A DNA stretch of 64,000 nt from Pseudopyrenochaeta lycopersici (lineage: Eukaryota; Ascomycota; Dothideomycetes; Pleosporales; Pseudopyrenochaetaceae). Each line of letters starts with the position of its first letter. The first letter of the stretch is position 1. Below, piece after piece: positions 31,766-43,777 of the stretch. A program made the translations under genes and the position numbers. Location of the stretch: NCBI GenBank assembly GCA_003313425.1, contig NHZP01000034.1, forward strand, positions 496,001 to 560,000, given 5' to 3'. The notes under the pieces are model-generated. The model had not been told where the DNA came from, did not search any database, and was given only the letters and a program-made list of their open reading frames with translations.

Positions 31766-32589
31766 CGATACCCCCCTGTATATAAGCGACGTTAAGAGTC
31801 TGTTAAGAAGACGGAGGGTCAGATGCAAAGTGCAATCAAGGAAGATGACTGCATTTAGCTTTAATAGCAACTTTTAGCTTGTGAAGATAGAGTCCGGCAG
31901 TTTCGCCGGACGGGAGCAGAGATCGTGAAAAGTGTCCCATAGCGTCGGGATGCGCTAGCAAGTCTTAGTATGCAGCTAGCCTGCAGTAGCGTGCTCAGAT
32001 ATTGCTCTATGCCATCGTAACGAATTCGACGCTATACCTACAACAGACTAATTGCTGAGAGTCGCTGTGGTTTAAGCTGGCGAAATCAGCTGCTCAGCTT
32101 CGCCATGGGGATTCGGCCTTACAGCACTGAGCTGCGCTCCCCGCAACACGCTCTCCGCAGTGCACAATTCCCCCCATCGTCTTCGACACGCATTTTGCGG
32201 GCATCAGTACTATTTGTCAAATAGTCCATCGGCAAGCGTGTACGCGCCACCATGGGCGCAAGTATCAGTCACGCTGAGGATCTACGCAGCGTCGTTGCGG
32301 CAGCTGCACAGCCTTGCAGCTGGCTGCCGCCTGAGGCATGGTGCGCCGCCATCGTCAAGCCAAGAATACGATACAGGACACCAGCCTCAGCTCGCGACTC
32401 CCAGAGCGCTTCTTTACTATCATAGTGTCTGGAGCTGTACAGCTGCTCGTTCTCCTCTCCCTCAGGCTGACCTCTGTGTAAACAGCAAAGCCAGTTGTTG
32501 CCGCCACACTCTCCTCCTACCAGGCTGCCGTATCAAGCCCCTCGTATCTCGTCCTACCGAACGCGCCTATCACAGATCTGCCCGAATCG

Positions 32590-35500
32590 ATGCGCCTTCT
32601 GAAGCACAAAGAAGATGGAGAGTTCACTATCGTCAGCTTCGATGATAACGAGGCACCTCCTTATGCGATACTTTCACATACCTGGGGAGCAGATGAAGAG
32701 GAGGTAACCTTTGCGGACCTTGAAAACGGCGACGGCAAGGCTAAGCCTGGCTACGAGAAGATTCGCTTCTGCGGAGAACAGGCACGGCATGATGGTTTGC
32801 AGTACTTCTGGATTGATACATGCTGCATCAACAAGGCAAACAAGGCTGAACTCGCTGTCGCCATCAGGTCAATGTTCCGCTGGTATCGCAACGCAGCTCG
32901 ATGTTATGTCTATTTGTCGGATGTCTCTAGCCTACCTTTGATCACCAACCAAGGCCACAATTTCAGATGGTTTACTTGGATTTGGATGTTCCCGGTTATC
33001 CACCGTATATTATGCTGGTGTTACAGCACGATTCAACGCTTCTTGTATTTGCAAGATGTTTCCCGCCCTCCTATGGATAGTGATAATGTATACAGTCGGC
33101 AAGCATATGAATCTAAGCTTCAGAAAAGTAGATGGTTCACCCGAGGCTGGACACTACAGGAGCTTCTTGCCCCATCTGTGGTAGAATTCTTCTCCAAGGA
33201 AGGGATAAAGCTTGGTAACAAATCATCGCTAATAACGGAATTGTGTGAAGTCACGGGCATACCTATTTCAGCATTACACGGTTCGCCCTTATCTGATTTC
33301 AGCGTTAATGAGCGAATCTCGTGGAATGAACATCGAGCGACGAAAGTTCCGGCAGACCGTGCATACTCTTTGATGGGAATTCTTGGCGTTGGTTTGTCCC
33401 CGATTGACGGCGAGAGTCCAGCTGAAGCGATGAAACGAGTTATAGACGAGGTTGACAAGCAGAATAAGTGCATTCAAGACTTGCGCCCTAGTAATCCGCG
33501 CAACGATAAGAGGCGCATTGAGGAAACGAAAGGTGGCCTACTAGCAGACTCTTACCGATGGATTCTCGACAACGCCACTTTCCAACAATGGCAACAAGAC
33601 CCGCACAGCCGACTGTTATGGGTAAAAGGTGATCCTGGTAAAGGCAAGACGATGCTGCTCTGCGGCATCATCGACGAGTTGCAGAGCTCGATGCCTAGAT
33701 CTACCCTTCTATCGTACTTCTTCTGCCAAGCGACCGACTCGCGCATCAATAGCGCCACGGCCGTGCTGCGAGGGCTGTTGTACATGCTCGTAGATCACCA
33801 ACCGTCGCTCGTATCGCACATCCGCAAGAAGTACGATCGCGCAGGCAAGGCGTTATTCGAAGATGCAAATGCCTGGGTGGCCCTGACAGAGATCTTCGTG
33901 GACGTGCTTCGAGACCCAAGCCTGAGCACGACGTACCTAATCGTCGACGCACTAGATGAATGCATCACTGATCTGCCTAAACTGCTTAAATTTGTGGCAG
34001 AGCATTCGTCTGCGTCTCACCGCGTCAAGTGGATTGTCTCTAGCCGTAATTGGCCAGATATCGAGGCACAATTAGAGCGGGCCGGGCAAAAAGTGAGACT
34101 GAGCCTTGAGCTAAACGCAGAGTCGGTCGCCGCGGCAGTCAACATCTTCATCCAGCAAAAGGTGGCCCAGTTAGCGCAGGAAAAGCAATACAAAGTAGAG
34201 ATTCGATCTGCCGTGCTCCAACATTTAACGTCAAATGCTAATGGTACCTTTCTCTGGGTAGCGTTAGTATGCCAAGACCTGAAAGCGACACCAAAATGGA
34301 ACGTGCTGAGGAAGATAGCGTTATTCCCACCTGGGCTAGACGCTTTGTACGAGCGGATGATGAACCAAATTAACGAGTCAGATAGTGCTGAGATCTGTCA
34401 GCAGGTGCTCGCGTCGACTGTACTCTTCTATCGACCTGTTACGATCCCCGAATTAATTACGCTCGTGCAACTACTCGATAACTTTGTTGATGATATAGAG
34501 TCAGTGCGAGAGATTATTAGCCTTTGTGGATCATTCCTTACTCTTCGAGAAGACACGATCTATTTTGTGCACCAATCCGCAAAGGACTTCCTACACACAA
34601 CGGCGTTTAAAAAGGTTTTTCCAGATGGCACCGCAACCGTCCATCAGGTAATCTATTCGAGATCGCTAGCAATCCTATCTAGGACATTGCATAGGGACAT
34701 ATACGAACTTCAAGCATTAGGATTTCCTATCAAAAACGTCAAACCGCCTAATCCAGACCCATTAGCAGGGTTGCGCTATCCCTGTATTTACTGGATTGAT
34801 CATCTCTACAACTCAAAACATAAGTCTTGTGCGCGTAGTGTTAGCGATGTACAAGTTACGGCCGTTCTCGATCAGTTTCTACGGAAGAAGTATCTCTACT
34901 GGCTAGAAGGACTTAGTCTATGCCATAGTATAGAAAGGGGTGTAGTATCAATATCCAAACTATGGTCACTTTTACAGGTACAGCATCTAGAAATTATACG
35001 TCTAGATAATGTACTACTTCTAGGGGCTAACTTAACTAGGAGATGCAGGTCCAAAATAAACTTACTCAGCTTGTTCAAGACGCACGACGATTCCTCATGT
35101 ACCACAAAGGGGCGATTGAAGGTTACCCCATCCAAACATATGCCTCTGCGCTGTTGTTCAGTCCGACGGGTAGTTTGATTAGACAGCTGTTTCAGCACGA
35201 AGCGCCCGAAGGAATGACTATTAAGCCAGCTATGAGTGACGGCTGGAGTGCGTGCCTACAGACCCTCGAGGGCCATCGCGACTCTGTCAGCTCAGTAGCC
35301 TTCTCGCACGACTCGGCCCAGCTGGCGTCGGCGTCGTACGACAACACCGTCAAGATCTGGGATGCGAGCAGCGGGGCGTGCCTGCAGACCCTCGAGGGCC
35401 ATAGCCGTTCTGTCAGCTCAGTAGCCTTCTCGCACGACTCGGCCCAGCTGGCGTCGGCGTCGTGGGACAAGACCGTCAAGATCTGGGATGCGAGCAGCGG

Positions 35501-36683
35501 GGCGTGCCTGCAGACCCTCAAAGGCCATAGCGGTTCTGTCAGCTCAGTAGCCTTCTCGCACGACTCGGCCCAGCTGGCGTCGGCGTCGTGGGACAGCACC
35601 GTCAAGATCTGGGATGCGAGCAGCGGGGCGTGCCTGCAGACCCTCGAGGGCCATAGCGACTCTGTCAGCTCAGTAGCCTTCTCGCACGACTCGGCCCAGC
35701 TGGCGTCGGCGTCGTACGACAACACCGTCAAGATCTGGGATGCGAGCAGCGGGGCATGCCTGCAGACCCTCGAGGGCCATAGCGACTCTGTCAACTCAGT
35801 AGCCTTCTCGCACGACTCGGCCCAGCTGGCGTCGGCGTCGTACGACAACACCGTCAAGATCTGGGATGCGAGCAGCGGGGCGTGCCTGCAGACCCTCGAG
35901 GGCCATAGCCGTTCTGTCAACTCAGTAGCCTTCTCGCACGACTCGGCCCAGCTGGCGTCGGCGTCGAGCGACAACACCGTCAAGATCTGGGATGCGAGCA
36001 GCGGGGCGTGCCTGCAGACCCTCAAAGGCCATAGCGACTCTGTCAAGTCAGTAGCCTTCTCGCACGACTCGGCCCAGCTGGCGTCGGCGTCGTGGGACAG
36101 CACCGTCAAGATCTGGGATGCGAGCAGCGGGGCGTGCCTGCAGACCCTCAAAGGCCATAGCGGTTCTGTCAGCTCAGTAGCCTTCTCGCACGACTCGGCC
36201 CAGCTGGCGTCGGCGTCGTTCGACAGGACCGTCAAGATCTGGGATGCGAGCAGCGGGGCGTGCCTGCAGACCCTCGAGGGCCATAGCCGTTCTGTCAGGT
36301 CAGTAGCCTTCTCGCACGACTCGGCCCAGCTGGCGTCGGCGTCGGACGACAGCACCGTCAAGATCTGGGATGCGAGCAGCGGGGCGTGCCTGCAAACATT
36401 TAATATTGGCAAGGCTCTTCATAACTTATCATTTGACTCTACTGGCTCCTGTCTTTATACTGAAATAGGTCCTATCGATCTTCAGAGCCTAGAAGTTCCT
36501 AGCATGAGAGATATCGCGGAACCTAAAAACTCCCTGCACGTAGGCATAAATCTTGCTGCGGAGAAAACGCGGCTGAAACCGAGTAGGACAAAATCAATCA
36601 ATCAATCAACCAATTGTTTTGGGGCTTGGCTGAACGTCAACATTAAGACGATCGAGCACGATACGGTTGTATTTCAACCATAG
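32590..36683 (+). CDS. HET-NACHT-WD40 NLR, HNWD family, 9 WD repeats (1343 aa)
   Basis: A paralogue of the gene at 23242, predicted to be an incompatibility-type NLR. Exons are 32590-34977 and 35040-36683, joined over a 62-nt phase-0 intron (GTACAG…CTAG, branch GCTAAC), giving 1343 residues. HET starts at about 23 (PPYAILSHTWG). It carries an insertion of about 30 residues relative to gene 1 (about 118-180) with a very hydrophobic stretch (FRWFTWIWMFPVIHRILCWC). NACHT P-loop GDPGKGKTM at about 347, Walker B IVDALDEC at about 451, VHQSAKDFL further on. Nine 42-residue WD units lie at about 867-1244 (35250-36383). The C-terminal cap starts normally (ALHNLSFDSTGSCLYTEIG). After about 36540 it departs from the family and ends in unrelated residues, so the last blade region is lost. 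Probably expressed, but the propeller end may be altered. Confidence 0.9.
35250..36383 (+). repeat. Nine 126-bp tandem WD40-coding repeats
   Basis: Units begin GCGTGCCTGCAGACCCTC and encode SVAFSHDSAQLASAS and TVKIWDASSG. They differ from those of gene 1 in a gene-specific way (SHDSAQ against SPDSTR, KIWD against KVWD), so homogenisation happens within, not between, the two genes. Variable codons are again clustered at unit positions 10-14, 30 and 32, plus E/K at 7. Confidence 0.96.
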
Positions 36684-36710
36684 GTCTCCATGTATATGTA
36701 CATACCATAA

Positions 36711-38263
36711 ATGAAGCGACGAGCTTCTGAGAGCGACGCCTGGGAATCTTCTCGCCGCAGCGCCTGCAGCACGAAGCGTCGCAAAATCCATTGTCCCAAC
36801 GTCAGCGCACACCACGTATCCTCATCACCTCCATCGAATCCACTTGTGCTGACCGAAGAAACGCTCCGCTCCACTCAGAAATCGACTCCCGAGGCAATCC
36901 GGCACTGGGTAGAAAACTGTTCGGCTGCCTGCGACCCAGAGATAATGGCAGCACCTCCGACGCCTCGGAGCGCATCCTGGAACGATCGCGGCCGCCGCAG
37001 CGCCAAACGCCATGCGCGCTCTCGCGGATCTCGAACACCCAGTCCTAGCAAGAAACCATCGCCACAAACGTACCGTACACGGAACATGTACCATGCCGGC
37101 GTATTTGTCGACAATCTGGCTGACCTTCCGCCCACAATCGACGAGGAGGTGCGAAGAATACTGGGAGTCAAGTCATGGGAGGATCGAGTAGAGGCTCTAT
37201 TAGATGGTCCACAAGCCGCCGCGCACCTTACTAGGCTAGTGGCGACGTTTCGAGCGGAGTCGCAAAGAAATGCACGCGAGTGCTTACTTGAGGGCGATTG
37301 GAAGGCCAGCCTAAACGGCCTTGTGAGGAACCTAGCGGAACTTTGGCCGGGTGCGCTGAAGACACACATGTCGGAGAAGGGTAAGATTGCTGAGTGTCCC
37401 TAAGAGCTTCATGGGCGAGACGCTTACCTCATACACTAGTCTGGAATTCCGATCTCAAGCCCGCCAACTCAATGCTTGATGAAATGCAGGACGAAGACGG
37501 TGTCGGCACGCCGACTCCCTGCTCCGTACCAGCACAATCCAACTTTTCCGTCTTTGATCCAAGCACCGCATTTCCCGGGCCTGTTCCGTCTCTGCCGCCG
37601 TATGCACAATCAGTAGCGTCAACCACCAGCACCGAGGCTGCGGATCCCTATCACATATCGACACCGAAACCAGATATAACGGTTGGGCTCGCACATACTG
37701 CGTTCGTACAACGGCACCAGCGACGCTTAGTCGATCATCAGGCATCTGGGTCAATACTGAGCGATCCCCATGCGGCTGACATGGGTATACGGTTTCCCTT
37801 CTTGGTTGTAGAAGCGAAGGGTCTGAGTTTGAACGGGAGTCTTATTAGCGCGCAGAATCAAGCTGCCATCAGTGGCGCTTCGATGCTCACGATCCTGAAG
37901 GATCTCAGTCAACAGGCGGCGCGAAACATGAGCTCGAATTCTGACTTCAGTTTCCAAACGCTGGATCCGGAACTCGCATCGCCATCCACGACGCCATTGG
38001 CGGCGCAATTAAGCCCAATGCTCTGTTTCTCTATCGTAACAGAGGGCCCGGTACACGAGTTATGGGTGCATTTCGAGCATGAAGACAGATTCCACATGGA
38101 GTTTCTTCAGTCGTGGCGTACTACACGTGAACGCGATGCGCGAGAGTTAGTGTATTTTCTAGCTCAGATAATGGAGTGGGGCAAAGGGAGATTTAAGGAT
38201 TGCATTATCGAGAAGTTAGACAAAGTTCCAAGTGGAGGAGCGTTTAGGTACGCTGTAAATTGA
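36711..38263 (+). CDS. PD-(D/E)XK nuclease-like protein (497 aa)
   Basis: Probably belongs to the fungal PD-(D/E)XK nuclease-like group (PF20516-type). Members carry a restriction-enzyme fold, but their role is unknown. Exons 36711-37380 and 37440-38263 join over a 59-nt intron (GTAAGA…CACTAG, branch CTTAC) into 497 residues. The N-terminus is basic and low-complexity with nuclear-type signals (STKRRK, RRSAKRHARSRG). The middle has VKSWEDRVEALLDGP. The nuclease-like core shows STPKPDITVGL (Asp about 300) followed by FPFLVVEAKGLS (E-x-K about 346-348) and SAQNQAAISGASML, the expected D…ExK order. The C-terminal part (SIVTEGPVHELWVHF, FLAQIMEWG) completes the fold. It starts only 27 bp after the stop of HNWD gene 2, so its promoter must overlap that gene's 3' end. 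Confidence 0.75.
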
Positions 38264-39277
38264 GTTATTAGCCGGCGGGTCGGTCGCGTTTCGGATTTCG
38301 GGTTCGCTCACAGCAAGATTGGTTTTACTGCTATGATATTGTATCTTAGGAACCTTCACTGGTGACGCGACTCCGTCCCACTAGTGAGCATCTAGATGTA
38401 CAAGCTTGAATCGGAAGGGTCGAGCTGATGCGTTTTTCACAAACGCTGGTTTGGCTTATGCCAAAAGATTATGTTGCCAGGGTCAGAGTGAGGTTTCGGA
38501 AGCGGAGCGAGATTCAAATCTAGGAATCAGAAACAGATTTACCGTTAATTGACAGCTGTCTAGAGTTGTGCAGGGGTAGATGTGGCACTATTTTAAATCC
38601 CGCAGTGGACCCTCCGTCTCCCGAGACCTGATCTAGCCGTGAGATCTCTTAGTGCCCACCCGCAAAAAGTGGCGATATCTGATGTCTATTTCAACCTCCT
38701 TCTTTATCCACGCCAACATATCTTCAACGCCACCAGATTGCGCTGGAGGCGTTGAATTTTTAAGTCTGTGTTAGAAGAGGAAGAGTGTGCGTGGAGTCAC
38801 CACCATAAGCATCTATCAAGTCGATTACTGCCAAGACGTGTTCCACAGGGTACCAGATGTAGGACCCCACTTAAGCCTGAAACTAATGTCAGCTAAGTTA
38901 ATGTTAGAGCTTGATCCACTGCGGGAACTATAAGCGGGACATTTATGATCGACAGGCACGATCCTGCCTCGAGCGCAGCACTAGCTACAGAACGAAATGG
39001 CCTCGACGTCAGCGAGGACGTGTTTTCGGCTCCAGAGGCTTTTAAATTAGCCTTGCTTTATAGCCTAGCGAGGAAGCTCTATCCTGCCTTCATTTTAGGA
39101 TTGATTTAAGTAAGTTGGTTGAGACATTACGCGTAGTAGTAGTCATGTTGGGTGCCAAGAGATTTTGGCTCACTCGATGGTTGGCGGACTCGATGATGGA
39201 ATACGTTATCCATAAACACATTAACTAGTCGTAACGAGGTCAAATATAGCCTGTAGGGCCAAAAGCTTGATGTTTTT
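38264..39277. other. Intergenic region, nothing recognised
   Basis: One kilobase between convergent genes, with only short frames and no repeat I could match. Confidence 0.4.
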
Positions 39278-41137
39278 CTACTCGCTGCGCCGAACGTATG
39301 TAACAGGTCCGTTATAAGTCTTTCGTCCTTTGATGGCGTAGTAAATGAGAGCCACCGCCATTGTGAACCCTGTAACAAGAACGTTCCAATTCATCTGGGC
39401 GGGAGTGGGGTTCTTGTTCAACGGGAAGAAAGGAAAGACAAATGCCAGGACCAGAAAACACAATGCAATGGCGTTGATGGCCAAACCAGCTCTTCCTAGA
39501 TTGAATTGAGATGGCAAGAGCGGTTCTCCTACAAGGCGTTTTCGGAAGATGCAGGATATTGCAAGAATATACGAGCCCACAGTTCCAACCTGCCCGATTG
39601 ATATGATGACGTTGAAGGCAATAGATGAGCCGATGATGATGAGACTAAGCAACGCGGTAATGATCAGCGTGGTAGTAACAGCATTGAGTGGAATGTCCCA
39701 ACCAGCCGGAATCTAAAAATATCAGTCTTGTCGTAGTCCGGAATTTGACAGATATGTATCTTACATATGAAAGCCATCGTGAGCCAGGAAGGCCTTGGTC
39801 TCGCGCAAATGCGAAGAGCTGACGCGATACCGTAGTAGCGAGGTTGACGGCGGCAAAGAGAAGCAAGGTAGCAACAACGGCAGCCATGACGGATGTTCCT
39901 TTCCGGGATTGAGTGGCATTGAGAAGGACTTGGATATAAGGCTGCCCGGTTGGGGTGACGAGGATCTCATCAACATCTCCAAGCGTAGACATGATGGTTA
40001 TGGTCATAACAAATCCGAGACTGTAGTTGAGAACAGCTGTAGCTATCATGGACCTTGGAAGCGCCCATGATGCATCCTTGAGCTCCTCAGACAAATGGCA
40101 CGCCGCGTCGGCTCCAATCAAGGTGATAACGGGTCCGGTCATCCCCACAAGACATGATAACCCAATGCTTCCCCAGCCCCCGTTGTCTTGAAACTCGGTG
40201 AACACCGCTTGTGGCTCTGATCGAGGGCCCAGGACCCACAGCACAACAACGAAGCTTATGAATCCGAAAACATGTAGGATCATGACGATGCCTTCCATCA
40301 GTGGAAGTGTTCGGACGAGAATAGTATTCCAAAGGATTGCAAACAGTGCTGTGGCGATACAGAGAAGCGTACTCTGCCAGCCTGTAATGGTGTAGTCAGG
40401 CACATTCAACGCCACTAATCCCTGAAGTTGAAGGGCGACAGCATAAGCCGTACTTGCCATGGCTGCCTGCCAACCGATGACTGAAAACCATCCTACAACA
40501 AATCAGTCGTCACTTTCGTTAGTATCGTTATGTGCGAGAGCTTACGGACCCGTGATATAGCTTAAAAATTTCTGCTGGTTCGGCGGCGCAAATTCAGAAA
40601 CCCAGTGGTATTGGCCTCCTGCCGTGGGCGCCCTGGTTCGATCAGCTTTCGTGCTAACCTCTACTCGCACCGGTAAAGTCTCACATTGAGGCCATCTCAG
40701 CTAAGGAGAGAACCACGAAGAACATGCCAACACAGGTAATAAGGAACATCCATATACCACCAGCGGTTCCTCCATTCATTAAGGAGAGGGAAATGATGCT
40801 AATGGAGTAGATCAGTTACTCGACTAGTAGCAGAATGAGGTGAAGTGTCTTACACAAGTGCATATTCCCAAGTGCATCCCATAACAACAGCATAACCAAA
40901 AATGGAATGAAGACGGAAATTGCGCTAGCGAAACAGATTAGTCGGGCTGAATAGTTTCAGGGAGTGAGAGACGCATACCCTCAGTTGCTGCAGCTTTCCC
41001 ATGCGATGCATGTCGCTACCATCTTGCGCTGTGCCGCCTTTTGCAGAGACCGCTAGATCGCTGTCGGAGATTTCATTCTCGCCATAGGTGTGGTCGGCCA
41101 AAGATGATTTGGCTTCGCTCAGAGGTTGATTTGACAT
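39278..41137 (-). CDS. Amino-acid/GABA-type permease, APC superfamily (529 aa)
   Basis: A plasma-membrane or vacuolar transporter for amino acids, GABA or choline-like substrates; the exact substrate cannot be told. Six exons on the minus strand were assembled: 41137-40979, 40924-40854, 40798-40685, 40632-40550, 40492-39765 and 39712-39278. All five introns are 52-57 nt with standard donors and AG acceptors, and phases agree to 529 residues. The hydrophilic N-terminus leads to about 12 hydrophobic helices. Family hallmarks are NGGTAGGIW, SLAEMASMAPTAGGQYHW, GWFSVIGWQA, and GADAACHLSEELKDASWALP followed by a helix. The gene is intact. It is divergently oriented from the rhodopsin/kinase chimera, with 620 bp between the two starts. 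Confidence 0.92.
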
Positions 41138-41757
41138 TGCTCTCCTCCAGACGGATGAGACAAAATGGAAGATTTTGGTTTTTCCCTTGGGGCTAAACGA
41201 GAACAAAACCCGAGCGACTGGTATCCATTAAGAGGATGCGGAGAAAAATCATGTCAATGTTGAAGTGCGGGAAGGACAATTATTGCACATGCATCATGCA
41301 GCAGGGGTTGGCTCACAAGCACATTTTGACTGGACCGGATATCACCCGTGGGGAAAGCGCCCGTGCGCGGATGGAAGCCGGCACGGCTCGTGTGGAGGGA
41401 CCGTCTGAGCAAAGGCCGGGGCACATCTCAAAAAGAAATGCGCCAAGCTCGCAGCAGTGAATAGTCAGGTTCACCACCGGCTGTCTGTCCAGTACCATCG
41501 CTGCGGTGAAATCCCGCCTCCGAGACATGGCGACAGATTACAGGGAGGGTCCAGCTTGGCCATGCTTGCTTTGCCGCATCGTCACATATCTTCGTGTCTC
41601 TGAATGAACACCACCCTTCACGCAATGCAGCACCTCGACACATTGGTCAGAATACATCTGCGAGTTTAGATATGCCTGTGGTTCCGCCGTTTCGGAGTCG
41701 GAACTCGTTATCATCTTCAACCTCCAAATCCCCATATCTACAACTTTGCAGCTTCCC
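41138..41757. promoter_or_regulatory. Shared divergent promoter region
   Basis: 620 bp between the ATG of the permease (minus) and that of the rhodopsin-like gene (plus). No gene inside. No binding site is claimed. A GATA-type regulation of the permease would be plausible but is not shown. Confidence 0.35.
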
Positions 41758-43021
41758 ATGCCTCTGCCGTCCCCAGCAGCACCGACCGGAAATCGCTTTG
41801 CTGTAGTTTCAGAAACTGACTACGGTGCCCCGATATTCATCGCAGCTGTTATCACCTTAGTATTCACTTTTCTAGTCCTCATTGTGCGCATCACGATTGT
41901 AAAATGGCACAGATGGGGCCTCGATGATCTAGTCATTGTATGCGCAAAAGTCAGCCTCATGTATTACCCACTAGCTTCAAGCCAGATTTGCTTATCCATC
42001 CAAATCAGATCGTCGGCCTCGGCCAGTGGATCTCCATTTTTATTGCATACCATAACGGTCTCGGGAAAGCTACGTCCATGATTAACTCTCGAGACTTAGC
42101 TCACATGGTCAAGGTACCCAGCCCTCTTAGCGGTTAACCCTGACGTCAGATCGCATAATAACTCTTTTTCAATGCGTAGTTCTTCTTTGCAAGTCGGATC
42201 CTCCTCGTCGTCGCTCTATGTCTTTCAAAATGCTCCCTCCTACTTACGATCCGAGCGTTATTCACCTACGAGCTCAAGAGGCAATGGTGGGCCAGCAATA
42301 TCGCTACCGCCATCATTTGCGCATGGGGAGCGGCTTCTGCACTTGCCATTTCGGTCGATTGTTCACCCAACTTCGTCGTGTTAGGCCAGCAGAACGTCCA
42401 GTGTGCTAATCATGTCCGTCGCTCCTTCTCAAGTTTCCCGATCTCTTCACAATGTATGACCGCTTACAAATGAGCCAGGCAGCCCGACTGCTAGCAATTT
42501 TTATATCAGAGATTATGCTTGAGTGCGCAATCGTGATATTACCAGCCCTTTTCCTCACCAGCATCAATATGGCATGGAGCGAAAAGCTCCTTGTCATCGT
42601 CGCATTCGCTTTCCGGCTTCCGTAAGCTACGTGGCTCCCTCCTATTTCTGAGACTCGCTAACCGACCTTTAGAGCCGTCGCCTGCATCATCGCGTACCTG
42701 GTCACATCGATCCGCTTTCTCTCCAGCAATGAAACCGGCGTGAACGTCGCCGCTACAGTAATCTGGCAGCAGGTCTTACTCGGCTATTCGCTCATGTCGG
42801 CAACCCTACCCATGCTCAGAAAATTCGTGCAGAACTTCACAACAGGTGGTATGGGTGAGTGGTTAGAGGAAACATACTTTGACGGCGTGAGGAAAGAGGA
42901 CTTGACACGAGAGGAAATCGTCAAAGTGGGCGCGCTTGTTCGTAGGCTATTGCGATTTGAGCCTTCAACGAGGGCGTCAGCGCAAGAAATCCTCCAAGAT
43001 CCTTGGTTTGGGAACAAGTAA
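41758..43021 (+). CDS. Chimeric gene: rhodopsin-like 7TM protein fused in frame to a protein-kinase C-terminus (340 aa)
   Basis: Five exons fit: 41758-41949 (or to 41937), 42009-42113, 42180-42413, 42479-42621 and 42673-43021. Introns are 51-71 nt. Joined phases give 340 residues without a stop. Residues 1 to about 285 form a PF20684-type seven-helix protein: WGLDDLVIV after helix 2, GLGQWISIFIAYHNGLGK, FFASRILLVVALCLSKCS, DCSPNFVVLGQQNVQC, and WQQVLLGYSLMSATLP followed by TTGGMG. Then, without a break, comes the tail EWLEETYFDGVRKEDL and LLRFEPSTRASAQEILQDPW, the end of a Ser/Thr kinase domain of the SRPK type. The kinase part lacks all catalytic motifs. The fusion point is near 42857. Either a pseudogene created by rearrangement or a membrane protein with a new cytosolic tail. 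The first donor (GTCAGC or GTATGC) is uncertain. Confidence 0.7.
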
Positions 43022-43189
43022 TTTGGCAATATGATACATTTCCATGAGTGAATCATGCCCTTCTTTTCTCCAGAACCGGCCCAAAGAATCGCCCCCTTCA
43101 GGCTCGCTAATAACATTTCGACTCAAGTTGGTGCGTAAACAATGCTGGACAATGTCTTCGTCGGTAGCAGTGTGGTGTTGAAGGGCCAT

Positions 43190-43323
43190 GCTGCTTGACA
43201 CAGGCAATGCCGACGTCGACTCCAAGGATCAGGACGGACAGACGCCGCTATTGTGGGCAGCACAGAACGGACACAAGGCGGTGGTCCAACTCCTGCGGTC
43301 GTACCTAAGATTTCATCAATAAG
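43190..43323 (+). pseudogene. Single ankyrin-repeat fragment
   Basis: Reads LLDTGNADVDSKDQDGQTPL, then LLWAAQNGHKAVVQLL, ending in a stop shortly after. One complete ankyrin unit with no gene around it. It is another scrap of an NLR repeat domain. Confidence 0.65.
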
Positions 43324-43447
43324 CTATTCGCTTTCCGAGCATAGCGGCTAAAACCGTACTATATTTCGCGAGGACCAAGCACCCGGACAGGGATCCACTA
43401 CGGGTGCGAAAACGGGGTGCATAGCTAGTCAGGCACAACCTATGATC

Positions 43448-43580
43448 AACATGACATAGTCTACTTTGTGCATCAGTCTGCAAAGGATTTCCTCTTCGTA
43501 AAGGCGTCTAGGAAGGTCTTTCCTATTGGAACCGAAGCCACTCATCAGGTAATCTTTTCGAAGTCGCTAGAAATTCTGTC
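43448..43580 (+). pseudogene. HNWD fragment (end of NACHT/winged-helix region) truncated by a repeat
   Basis: Reads IVYFVHQSAKDFLFVKAS and THQVIFSKSLEILS, matching 34556-34690 in HNWD gene 2 and the VYLIHQSAKDYL region of gene 1. Similarity stops at 43580, where the 197-bp dispersed repeat begins. The frame continues through the repeat to 43896 by chance. A relic of a third HNWD gene. Confidence 0.85.
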
Positions 43581-43777
43581 GTCACAGCTATATCGTGGTG
43601 GATGGAGACGTAAAAAATCAGAGCGATACACAAAACGGATGGAAAAACAGACATTTCTGCCAGAATACAACGTCTTCCTCCACCTGACCAGCCAGATCGG
43701 ACGCCGACGCGTCGAGACGCGTCGACCGATGAACCCCGAACCAGCACCACCGACAATAGCCAAACAGCTCGTCCACA
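43581..43777 (+). repeat. 197-bp dispersed repeat, copy 2
   Basis: Partner of 5451-5647 with the same length and three transitions. It abuts the broken HNWD fragment directly. Confidence 0.8.

Larger units (their letters stand above)
31059..32589. other. Repeat-bearing region upstream of HNWD gene 2
   Basis: No gene. It contains repeat B copy 2 and repeat A copy 2. The final 100 bp before the ATG at 32590 (CCTACCGAACGCGCCTATCAC) matches the leaders of the other HNWD copies. Confidence 0.5.
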
